NCBI GenBank assembly: GCA_033032175.1 | Contig: CM065325.1 | Location: forward strand, 16,520,930-16,584,929 | From: Saturnia japonica | Taxonomy: Eukaryota; Arthropoda; Insecta; Lepidoptera; Saturniidae | Direction of reading: 5' to 3' | DNA: 64,000 nucleotides | Shown: piece by piece, positions 33,601 to 42,236 of the stretch | Layout: each line of letters begins with the position of its first letter | Numbering within the stretch: position 1 is the stretch's first letter | The notes under the pieces: model-generated | What the model saw: only the letters and a program-made list of their open reading frames with translations | Databases searched by the model: none | What the model was told of the DNA's origin: nothing | Translations under genes and position numbers: made by a program

Positions 33601-34366
33601 TAGCATGATCTAATCGGAGTTTCGATAAATTTTGTGTAAGTAATTCATCAATCTCAAAATCATTTAATTGTTGCCCGGTTGATAAATTTATTTTGCAAGT
33701 ATTATTATTAAGGCTGGTTATATTCAATGGTTCGTTAAAAGTTAAAGTCACACTATCTTGCGAAGCATTCTGCATGACTGTTGTTGCAAATGAATCTTTG
33801 CAAGTAACTATAGCGCTAGGCATACGTACTTCATTTCCAAAATTTTTAAAATTAATTATTGCTTCACCATTAATTAAATTTGTAGGCACCTTAACACGGG
33901 TTTCAGTGCGTGGTTCTAGCGTTATTTCCCACGGGGGACTATAAATTATTGGAATTTCTGTATTTTGTGTCCGTAAAATTAAATTTTTCATGTCTATAGT
34001 CGCGTTCAATATTTTTAATAAGTTAGAACCTATTAATCCGTCATATCTTCCATCTACATTATATATATAAAATTTATGATTCATCGGACTTTTAAAACTT
34101 TCCAATAAAGGTATATCTATAACTTCGTCATGTAGGCTACGTCCATGTGTACTAATAACTTCAAAAGGATCAATATATTTATAATCTGAAAAATATTCAT
34201 CAGCTTTAGCGGGACTAATAAAACTTCTGGTACTTCCGGTATCAATCATTAAACGAGCATCAATTTCAGGAATATAAATATGCGGTAGTTTATTTATGCC
34301 GTCATAATTTAAGTGTACTATTTCTGGGGGTCGCTCTTGGAGGCTTTTATAGGAAAATTTACGCAT
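30602..34366 (-). CDS. pol: Errantivirus B Pol polyprotein (protease-RT-RNase H-integrase)
   Basis: An uninterrupted 1,254-codon frame. Aspartic protease with DTG near residue 42; reverse transcriptase from about residue 300 with the YLDD catalytic motif near residue 454 (32994-33005); RNase H with TTDASNYALG near residue 600. Integrase follows, with an HHCC zinc motif (about residues 905-945), catalytic Asp residues in DIFSIEG and DSGTEF, and Glu in SMGLIERFH. It overlaps the end of gag by 49 bases in the -1 frame, as expected for ribosomal frameshifting in errantiviruses. The N-terminal codons before the shift site are not necessarily translated. This is the only complete copy of these enzyme domains from this family in the window. 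Confidence 0.93.
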   Translation of the reverse strand: MRKFSYKSLQERPPEIVHLNYDGINKLPHIYIPEIDARLMIDTGSTRSFISPAKADEYFSDYKYIDPFEVISTHGRSLHDEVIDIPLLESFKSPMNHKFYIYNVDGRYDGLIGSNLLKILNATIDMKNLILRTQNTEIPIIYSPPWEITLEPRTETRVKVPTNLINGEAIINFKNFGNEVRMPSAIVTCKDSFATTVMQNASQDSVTLTFNEPLNITSLNNNTCKINLSTGQQLNDFEIDELLTQNLSKLRLDHANQEEREAIEKLCFEYRDIFYCDKLPLTFSNQVKHRIRTKNEDPIFIRQYRLPPSQNDEIQKQVEKLLKDNVIQESFSPWSAPVHLVPKKMDASGEQKFRMVVDYRRINDITTDDKYPLPNINDLFDKLGKSTYFSTLDLASGYHQIEVDEQDRPKTAFTTPMGHFEFTRMPFGLKTAPATFQRAMDNVLRGLQGIHCLVYLDDIIIYSSSIQEHVEKLRKVFDRLKQTNLKVTLDKCEFFKKDVLYLGHKITKHGLQPNDDKIRAVLAFPLPRTSTEIKSFLGLIGYYRKFIKDFSKITQPLTSCLKKKNKIEINESYVQAFQKCKELLVNAPILQFPDFSKPFILTTDASNYALGAVLSQGSVGNEKPIAYASRTLNDAETRYSTIEKELLAIVWAVKHFRPYLYGRKFTIFTDHRPLAWLNSLKEPNSKLTRWKLRLAEFDFDIIYKNGKQNSNADALSRIKLNILKDDMSLRVNVSDTERSESPILISDSSETLTIPSDSDKTLTHPIRSPSSSTITACSLPETIHSAEDIDTNGIPIIEEAIDTKPNQILIFTWNRNQLSIKDLSHEKQKILEVHLPVNNTNLVKKFLLEYIKPKIKYFFYFESEIHRKQFTNAVIKLFKKDTVKIYECTKRVIYLGDEKEQRATILAYHQGKTSHRGIKETLMKLKRNYFWTNMDITVASVINSCETCKTLKYDRKPLKPELMLTQTQTKPFAEIFIDIFSIEGSYFLTIIDAFSKLGQAFEISNRSTPEVVRALIKFFSFYGVPNKISADSGTEFNNTLLKETLQFYKIELHISTPHNPNSMGLIERFHSTILEIYRIAKYEHKITDAANVMTYAIMSYNQTIHSTTGLTPFEVVFGHTDSNSTFEVNFNKQYTQQLVNDHMKRTKYLYKYLTDKVIENKEKIKTKRGGETSFDIQEEDTIFVKGVNTRRSKDKPRYQKAQVYGKIDRNICPVKMKTRKTNVPIKDIKRPSQVPPRAPGSDHQDSRPSTSQNR

Positions 34367-35592
34367 TCATTTTCAGCTTCTTCAGTTTCAACAGGTTCTA
34401 TGTTTTCATGATAATTGTCATAAGCAGTTTGTTGATTATCGTCAATGAAATAATGATTTTCATATTCTGTATAATCAGGTTGATAGTCTTGGTATTCAAT
34501 TTCAGGGTCGTTCATTTCTAAAGACTCTATCATATTTTGTCTAATAGGACGAGCTGTGCGCATTGACACATCGCTTGCCTGAAATTGAGGTGGATTACGT
34601 TGAGGTTGATTTTGTGGTGGTATACCAAATTTAAATTGTTGATTTGGCATGTTGAAATTAGGTCGGTTTTGTGTATTGTTAAATTGTGGTTTGAACCCTT
34701 GTTGATTAGGAATACCGAATTTAAAATTATTATTTCCAAAATTTGGTTTATATCCTTGTTGGTTTAGGTTAGGTCTGAATTGTACATTTTGATTTGGAAT
34801 ACCGAATTTAAAATTATTATTATACGGTTTAAAATTATTTTGTGTTTGGTATGGAATTCCGAATTTAAAATTTTGTTGTCCGGAATTAAATGTATTAGGC
34901 ACAAATGCAGGTTGAGGTTTGAAATTGTTATTAAAATTATTTGTTAAAGTAGGCGTGAAAAATTGTTGAACTGGTTTAATATTAGATTTATTTTTATTTT
35001 TAGAATTGTACTGATATTGAAAATTGACCTCCTCCATGACAACACTTAGTGCGTTTTCTAAAACGGTACAACCTTTAAGTCGCACAATTCGAATTAAATC
35101 CTCTGGTAAATTATATAAAAATACATTCAAGCACATATTATTATAGATAATCATTTTAGCGGCTTTGAGGCCTTCATCAGTTAATAAATTGACCTTGGAG
35201 AAGAGGGTGCAGCGTGTTTGTTGTATCCTGTTACAAAATTGCGTATATGTTTCACCAACTTTAATTTTTAAATTTTCCAACTCAATTGCCACACACTCTT
35301 CCGATCTAGGATCACCAAAATGTTGAATCAAAACAGCTCTTAATTGTTCCCAAGTTGTTATGTCTTCTCTTTCACTTAGTAGAGCAGCGGCTTTACCACA
35401 TAATCTACTAGTTATAGCATGAAACACATATGTAGTTTGAACAACATTGTTTGATCCGCTAAAATTTCTGATTATATATTCACTTTTTTTAATAAATAAA
35501 TTTAAAGTATTTTGATCACCATCGTACTTGGGAATTAAACTTAAAAGTTCTTTTGATACTAATTGAATTGTTGATTCATTGTTGCGTTGCAT
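34318..35592 (-). CDS. gag: Errantivirus B Gag
   Basis: 424 residues from an ATG at 35592. The N-terminal 190 residues are a capsid-like retrotransposon gag domain. The C-terminal half is Asn/Gln/Phe-rich with repeated FKFGIP motifs, followed by an acidic tail. There are no CCHC zinc knuckles, consistent with errantivirus Gag, which usually lacks them. It forms the particle around element RNA. It has one more repeat block (about 29 residues) than the Gag of element C. Confidence 0.9.
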   Translation of the reverse strand: MQRNNESTIQLVSKELLSLIPKYDGDQNTLNLFIKKSEYIIRNFSGSNNVVQTTYVFHAITSRLCGKAAALLSEREDITTWEQLRAVLIQHFGDPRSEECVAIELENLKIKVGETYTQFCNRIQQTRCTLFSKVNLLTDEGLKAAKMIIYNNMCLNVFLYNLPEDLIRIVRLKGCTVLENALSVVMEEVNFQYQYNSKNKNKSNIKPVQQFFTPTLTNNFNNNFKPQPAFVPNTFNSGQQNFKFGIPYQTQNNFKPYNNNFKFGIPNQNVQFRPNLNQQGYKPNFGNNNFKFGIPNQQGFKPQFNNTQNRPNFNMPNQQFKFGIPPQNQPQRNPPQFQASDVSMRTARPIRQNMIESLEMNDPEIEYQDYQPDYTEYENHYFIDDNQQTAYDNYHENIEPVETEEAENECVNFPIKASKSDPQK

Positions 35593-36120
35593 TTTGAATT
35601 GTATTTATTTAATTAAACACACACAAAGTAAAATTCACAAAATTAAAATTCACAAAATAATATTTTCAAAATAAAATTCACAAAATAAATCTTATAACAA
35701 AATTATCAAAATCAAAATTCTCAAAATTAAAATTATCGAAATTAAAATTATCAAATTAAAATTCTCAAAATTAATATTTATTATTAATATTTCTCAATAT
35801 CTTATAATCTATGAAGTCAAATAACTTTCGACGATTTTTATTCGAAAATTATGAAAAATAATTTTCAACGATGTTTGTTTGAAAATTATAAAAATTTGTT
35901 AAATAATTTTCAACGATTTTTGTTTGAAAAATAACAATGTCCAACGAAAAATACAACCACAGAAAATAACAAGGACGAGACAAGGATTGTAAAAATGGTC
36001 ACTTACAGTCTGCTCGTTCCCATGTCTTGCCGTATAGCTGCTTTCGCTTTTAGGACAGGATCTCTCGGAAATAGATGTGGAACCCGACGTTAACTTATTT
36101 ATTGGTTCGTAGATACTCAA
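35593..36120 (-). other. Errantivirus B leader, truncated
   Basis: AT-rich leader with many AAAATTATC and ATTCACAAAAT near-repeats (35628-35790), matching 53430-53964 in element C. The outermost part, the primer-binding site and the 5' LTR are missing. The last shared sequence is AGATACTCAAAAT at about 36110-36120. Confidence 0.8.
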
Positions 36121-36686
36121 AATTCTGCCTCAACAAAGAAAAAGATTATAGTGAAAGAAACTCAGCAGTATATCAGACGTCATATTGCAATTGTTACACT
36201 TGAGTGATCAATACGCCAGCACTGAAAGTCAAACAGTTAGACACCTGTCGAAGCGAGGCATATTTCCTGCACCGAGGATACTTCTGTTTGGTTCAAGCAC
36301 ATGACCGTCATACTACGGAATACTTCATTAGGAATCAAGAAGCGTTTAAAAGTGAAGAATTGCCGTATTATTCTGTTGACAACTACCTCCGCGCTCATGT
36401 ACCTACATAAAACTCTTATTCTATTGAGGAATTGACTTTAATTGAGTGAGTTCGTTCCAAATTCCTATGTTTTGTATAACTTTAATGAGAACATTTTTCG
36501 CTAATACCTACCCTTTTTTTTAAATCTTACCATGTGATCTTTCAGTCGTTTGCATACATGAAGCATGGGTTAATAAACTTTTTTGAAGTTATCATCATTT
36601 CTTTAAACAAAATGTACCATAGGTAACGATCGACTTTGTTTATATTTATTGTGATTTGTACAGACGTGCCAACAACTAGGTACCTT
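36121..36686 (+). other. BEL/Pao 5' leader, second and diverged copy
   Basis: It restarts at CCTCAACAAAG, the first bases after the primer-binding site in 13788-14316 and 28140-28668. It follows that sequence with many single-base insertions and substitutions, reads through CAACAACTAGGTACCTTAC (the uninterrupted errantivirus target) and leads to the BEL gag at 36761. The high indel rate could be real decay or poor polishing of the assembly. Confidence 0.7.
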
Positions 36687-36760
36687 ACTATATAATTATT
36701 TCATTTTTATAAAAAAATATTTTTTTATCCTTGTACCTTCAATTTTCGTTAATATAAAAA

Positions 36761-37648
36761 ATGAGTGAAAGTAAGATTAAAGAAATGATTAGATTACGTG
36801 GAGGTGTTAAGGCAAGATTGACGTACTTTAGTAATTATGTAAAAACCTTATTAAATTTAGAAACAATAGAGGATTATCAAATAACAGAATTAGAGATACG
36901 TTTTGCAAAATTACCTAGTATTGAATCCGAATTTAATAAATTTCAGAGCGAGTTCGAAGTGTTGTCTGATGAAACCGAAGAAGAAGATATTTACGCTGAA
37001 CGGCAGGTGTTCGAGTCCAAGTACTACGAGGTCATGGCGCAGGCCACACAGATCATTAAAACAGCTGGGAAGGTCCGTGACGAGCCACAGCTGTGCGTCG
37101 ACGCCGCTTCAATCAGCTCCGATTCGCATCAGGATTTCGTGAGATTGCCAAAAATTAATCTACCTTATTTCGATGGTGACATTCAGCACTGGACCGACTT
37201 TCGAGATACTTATATTTCTTTAATACACAGTAATAAAAATATGAGCGATATAAATAAATTTCACTACCTTCGCGCCGCCCTGAAAGGCAGTGCAGCATTA
37301 ATTTTAAAAAGCATAGACTTTCGAAAGGATAATTATAAGGTTGCTTGGGATTTATTACAGGATAGATTTAATAACGAGCGGCTTTTAATAAGTAACCATA
37401 TTAATGCAATTCTGAATCTAGAACAAAGCCACAAAGAATCAAGTTATTTTTTGAAAATTTTTATTGATGTTATTAATAAGAATCTATGTGCACTGGCTAC
37501 TTTAGGCCAACCAACAAGCTACTGGGATACACTTATAGTACACATTATGTCGAAAAAGTTAGATATTGTTACTTTCCGTCACTGGGAAGAGCATCGCAGT
37601 ACGATTACAAGTAGTTCTGTTTCATTAAAGGAATTTATAACATTTTAA
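36761..37648 (+). pseudogene. gag: BEL/Pao gag (DUF1759-type), frameshifted at its end
   Basis: About 295 codons from ATG 36761. They contain the BEL/Pao gag signature LPKINLPYFDGDIQHWTDF and LKGSAALILKSI, and a WDLLQDRFNNERLL segment. A stop at 37646-37648 arises from a one-base shift. In the next frame, coding continues directly (SNRADLLNTVQQ, then 37687 onward) into the zinc-knuckle and protease region. The protein is the structural Gag part of a single long BEL Gag-Pol in intact members. Confidence 0.85.
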
Positions 37649-38478
37649 GCAACAGAGCGGATTTATTAAATACTGTTCAACAAGAAATGGCACATAAACA
37701 ACACCAACAAACACAAAACAAATATAATACAAACAAAGACAATACGCAAAATTCAAATAAAATAAAAAAATCATCAGATACATTTGATGTCACATGTCCC
37801 AATTGTAAAAATAATCATTTTCTTTACAATTGTCAGTATTTTAAAAATTTAGACGTTAGCACACGTAATAAAAGAATTATTCATTTCAATATTTGTAAAA
37901 ATTGTTTAAGACCTGGGCATACTGAAAAACAATGTAAATTATCTCATTGTAAATATTGTCAACTTAAGCATAATACTCTTTTGCATATGGACAAAGAAAC
38001 AGAGCCGCAGGTTACTGTAGCTTTGTCTGCAAACATTCAAGCTACCAATATGGGTTGCATTCTACTTTCCACAGCAATGGTGATGGTGGCGGACATTACC
38101 GGAAGACTTCGCAAGGCTCGCGTCCTCTTAGACTGCGGCAGCACTTCCAACTTCGTCACGCGTCACTTCTGTGAAGAGCTAGGTCTAGTAAGATGTAACA
38201 CGGGCTCCACGGTTGTAGGTATAAATAACCAACACACATATAGTGCGGAGTCTTGTGACATAACCATTCACTCATTATCAGGAGGTTATCAAGTTCAACT
38301 TAGTTGTTATGTCTTACCTCAAATAACAAAATCTTTGCCTTCGTCTTATATAGACATCAAAGATTTGCCTCTTCCTTCGGGCATAAAATTAGCAGACCCG
38401 TCCTTCAACATTCCCTCAGTCATTGATATTTTAATCGGAGCAGAAATATTCTGGGAGATCTTAATTGCTAACTCCCAT
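37649..38478 (+). pseudogene. BEL/Pao zinc-knuckle and aspartic protease segment
   Basis: The frame contains Cys/His-rich knuckles (CPNCKNNHFLYNC, CKNCLRPGHTEKQC, CKYCQLKHNTLLH). A Pao-type aspartic protease follows, with LLDCGSTSNFVT; the catalytic Asp is retained, and the usual D-S/T-G has Cys in the middle. The segment ends in IGAEIFWEIL, followed by a frameshift near 38465; the next frame continues TPIDLGKRWPKLQQTKLSW. It is part of the same decayed Gag-Pol as 36761-37648. Confidence 0.85.
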
Positions 38479-41400
38479 TGATTTAGGCAAGCGGTGGCCT
38501 AAATTACAACAAACTAAATTAAGTTGGCTCTTCCTTCGGGAACAATTAACAATTAGCATAGAACACAAAAGTCCTAATCAAAAAAAACACATACACGCTC
38601 AGTCATTGTATATTTCAGTCAAAACGGACTCACATTTTTTAACACGTTTTTGGGAACTAGATTCTGTAAGACTCTCCTGAAATTCTTGGAGACTCTTACA
38701 TGATGGCAAAGCATCGTTTCCTTTCCCTAGAGCGAAGACTTCAACGTGATGCAATCATGAAAGTCAGGTACATGTGTTTTATGAGTGAATACGCGGATTT
38801 AGGTCACATTAACTAAAAGTAACCATACTTCAGACAACACAAGTATAATTAATTAAAACACATACACGCTCATCATTGGGTAATTTGGGAGTTGAGTCAA
38901 CAACTACTCACATTTTTTAACGGGTTGTCTTGGGACGCATCAGATTCTGTCACAGACTCTCGGGTAAATTCTTGGAGACTCTTCATACAGATGGTAGGAC
39001 CGGTTGTTCAAGATGACCTCCTGTCTATATTACTACGATTTAGACAACACAAATTCGTAGTATCTGGCGATGTAGAAAAAATGTACAGAGCTATACTTGT
39101 AGATCCTTCACAGGCGTAGTTTACAACAAATTTTGTTTAGATTCAATCATACAGAACCTATTAAATCATACACACTAAATACAGTTACATATGGCACCGG
39201 CATCAACGCAATACTTAGCTACTAAATGTTTGGTTTCCCTTGCCGATCAATTTTTGAATACTGACGCCAGTAATGCCATCCGTAAAGATTTCTATGTTGA
39301 TGATTTCTTAAGCGGAAGGAGATAATTTTACAGCAATAACACAGCTCTGTAAAGATGTCATAAAAACTTTACAGGCAGCTAAATTTAATTTACGTAAGTG
39401 GCAGTCTAATTACTCAGACATTGTAAAGTTGATTTCCAAAAACATTGAACCACAATGTTCAAAAAAGACTTTAGACCTAAACGAATCTTTACCGAACAAA
39501 ATACTAGGCTTACACTGGGATTCTTTGTCGGATAGTTTACTTTTTTCTATTAACATTGACCCTACTAAAAAAAGGTGACAAAACGAGTAATCTTGTCATT
39601 AATAAGCCAAGTATTCGATCCCTTAGGTCTTCTCGGGCCTTGTACAGTCGAAGCAAAAATTTTTTATGCAAAAGCCCTGGCTACACAAGTTGGATTGGGA
39701 TGATGAAGTGTCGAATGATTTAAAAAATTAATTCGAAAATTTTATTCAATCGCTTTCATCCATAAATACACTTCGTATCCCACGCTGGGTTTGTTGTGAT
39801 GGAGCTATTTCGGTAGAACTACATACTTTCACTGATGCCTCAGAACGTGCTTATGGTGCATGCACCTATGTGCGAACTGTTGATAGAGACAAAGTAGAGT
39901 TCGGATTCTTGCTTCAAAGAATAAAGTAGCACCCCTGAAACCCGTTACCATTCCAAGGTTAGAGTTATGTGGGGCGTTATTGGGCACAAGACTTTGCACT
40001 AAAGTTTTACAGTCACTTACAAAACATGTAGAATGTTGTTACTTTTGCACAGACTGCGTACGATTATTCTAAGTTGGCTTACAAACTTCACCAAACCATG
40101 TTAAACCGATTATGGGTTCGATTAACAGAGTAGGAGAGAACAGTTAGACTTTCCTTTCCTGAATACAGGAGTTGGAAGTTATGTACCATCAACACTCAAT
40201 CCGGCTTGATACTTGGTTTCTCGAAGGAGTAGACGGTGGCAAGGTAATATGAAATGCATGTAATATTATGCGTGGTCTGGACCTAATGTTTCGCTGTCAA
40301 GGCAGTACACACTAATGAGCTCGTCACGGATCCTAACCAAGGACGCATTCTTCAAGTACAAAAGAAACTACTTCCAGAATTATCAGCCGTACAATGGTAT
40401 CACCGCAAACTATTTCATCAGACAGACTGCTACATAATGTTTCTTAGACTCATTCACAAAACGATCTAATCACAAAAAATTTAATTAACTAGTTGCAGAC
40501 GATAAACAGGTTCATTCAGAAATTGTATAGATCTTAAGGTATAAACATCACCGGTGTTTTATCCCATATGGAGCTCCACACTTGCAAATGGACTATTGTG
40601 ATACGTACATCACAATTAGAAATGTTTCCAGATGAATATCAAGTTAATGAAATCAAATCAACCTTTACCTAAGAAAAGTAAATTAATTTCCCATTTCACC
40701 TAATTTGATCGTACGAGTGTAAATATCAACTGCGCGTCGGTGATCGCCTAAATAGAGGCAAATTATAGTCTATAATGTCCAGACACCCTATTCTCATAGA
40801 TTGTAAACATCTGATCCTTTCTCATATGATTTTTCATAGACCTTGCACAAAGCTCATTACTCCTACGCTTGGCCCAACACTCTTGTCAGTTACCTCATCC
40901 TCAAGTTGTCGATTTAAAGATATAAATCGGCCTTTGGCGGAACTTCGCGAAGCGTACGATTGCAGAAACTGAAACGTACGTTGTTCTAGGTACAAACCTA
41001 AGCCTGTGCAACACGAATTATGGGTACACTCCTACAGCGAGAAAGAGCACAGTTAGGCATGTTTCCTTTGCTGAATACAGGACTCATTATGCCGGACCAG
41101 TGTTGATCACTTGATCGGAAGGGTAGACGGGGACAAGGTTATGAAATCTTATACCATGCGTTTTTGTATGTTTCGCTGCAACGATTTAGGCAGAATTTCA
41201 TCAAGCTCTTATCCCGGTCCAGACGATATCACCAGAGTGGCTGAAATGTATAGTCAAACGGTATAGAACAGGCAAATTTATTCCCCCATATAGGGCGTAC
41301 AACACTATCGGTGGACTATGGGAATCCGCTGTTAAGTCAGTTAAACATCATTCATCTTGAAGCACGTATACTTTCAATCAACCGGAGCATGTTGACGGCA

Positions 41401-42027
41401 TACGATGCACGATGTCAACGATGTTTGATTCAAATAGAGTGCGATTCTAAATTCCTTACCCTAACTCGCTTTATCATCTGCACGTGCACTGCTGATTTTT
41501 CATGCCCTCACCCCAGCTCATTTCCTAGTTGCTCGAACACTCTCTTCGGACGTTCCTCATCCTCACAGTTGTCGACATTAAATATAATTAGCCTTCAGCG
41601 TTACGAGAACGATTGCTGAAACTGCAAAGATTATTTCTGGCTATCAAGGTTCTCACACTGAATATGTAACCAGCTCCTACAGCACACCTGAAATGGCATG
41701 TATTCAGCAAACAACCTCAAGAAGGGATCACTGATCTTGGTACGGGACTATAATCAACCACCTTTAATGTGGCGTTTAGGCAGCATCATCAAGCTAAATC
41801 CCGATCCATTGACAACATCACCAGAGTGGCTGAGATTCAAACTTATTAGAAAGGCATTATCCAAAGGTGAAGTACAACAATATCTGTCCTCTACCCATCA
41901 CATCTTCATCTTGAAGCACATACTTCAACCCCCGGAGCATGTTACGGCATACATGCACGGCAGTGAGGAGCGGGGTGCGAGCAAGCCTCACCCCGCGAGA
42001 CGGCTCCACTCTCACTCGGACGTCTAA
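38465..42027 (+). pseudogene. pol: BEL/Pao pol remnant (RT-RNase H-integrase), heavily frameshifted and rearranged
   Basis: Pieces in order: start of the RT region (38465-38680), SGDVEKMYRAILVDP (about 39060), YLATKCLVSLAD and the catalytic YVDDFLSG (39210-39315), SQVFDPLGLLGPC (about 39610), TFTDASERAYGAC of RNase H (about 39830), GGLWESAVKSVKH of integrase (about 41310), and a C-terminal DUF5641-like LILVRDYNQPPLMWRLGSI (about 41725). Frames change many times. Some blocks occur twice in diverged form (38580-38700 with 38855-38990; about 41180-41400 with 41768-41960). It cannot encode a working protein. Confidence 0.8.
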
Positions 42028-42148
42028 CTCACAGTGCGACATTGTATTTAGTTCAATAAAACGATTGCTTTGCAAAGATTATTTTTGCTATCAAATCAAC
42101 TGAAATTAACCAGCCCTACAACCACCTAAGCTATCGAAGTAACGAACA
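41940..42148 (+). repeat. BEL/Pao 3' LTR, 209 bp
   Basis: Same ends as the 247-bp LTRs (TGTTACGGC to ACGAACA), but 37-38 bases shorter: an internal block between two ACCCCGCG repeats is missing. It is followed by ATTAT, matching the bases before the 5' LTR at 27893. Confidence 0.85.
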
Positions 42149-42236
42149 ATTATACCTATAATTCATAATTAATAATTTAGTTAATCATCATATAAATTGA
42201 TATTGTAAACAATAATTTAAATTTATTAGTACATAT
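42149..42236 (+). repeat. Block X, copy right of the BEL 3' LTR, left part
   Basis: Matches 27710-27797 with a few substitutions and ends with ATAT (42233-42236), the left target duplication of the adjacent TIR element. The right part resumes at 44159. Confidence 0.75.

Larger units (their letters stand above)
28669..36120 (-). mobile_element. Errantivirus (Ty3/gypsy with env) copy B, lacking its 5' LTR
   Basis: On the minus strand, in sense order: leader (36120-35593), gag, pol, env and one LTR (28974-28669). The general plan and the LTR ends AGTTA...TAACT match the TED/17.6/gypsy group of insect errantiviruses. Compared with copy C, B keeps the whole protease-RT-RNase H region. It has lost its 5' LTR and primer-binding site: homology stops at about 36120, inside the leader, and BEL leader sequence follows. 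Env carries several frame breaks. It is therefore defective as an integrated element. Confidence 0.9.
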
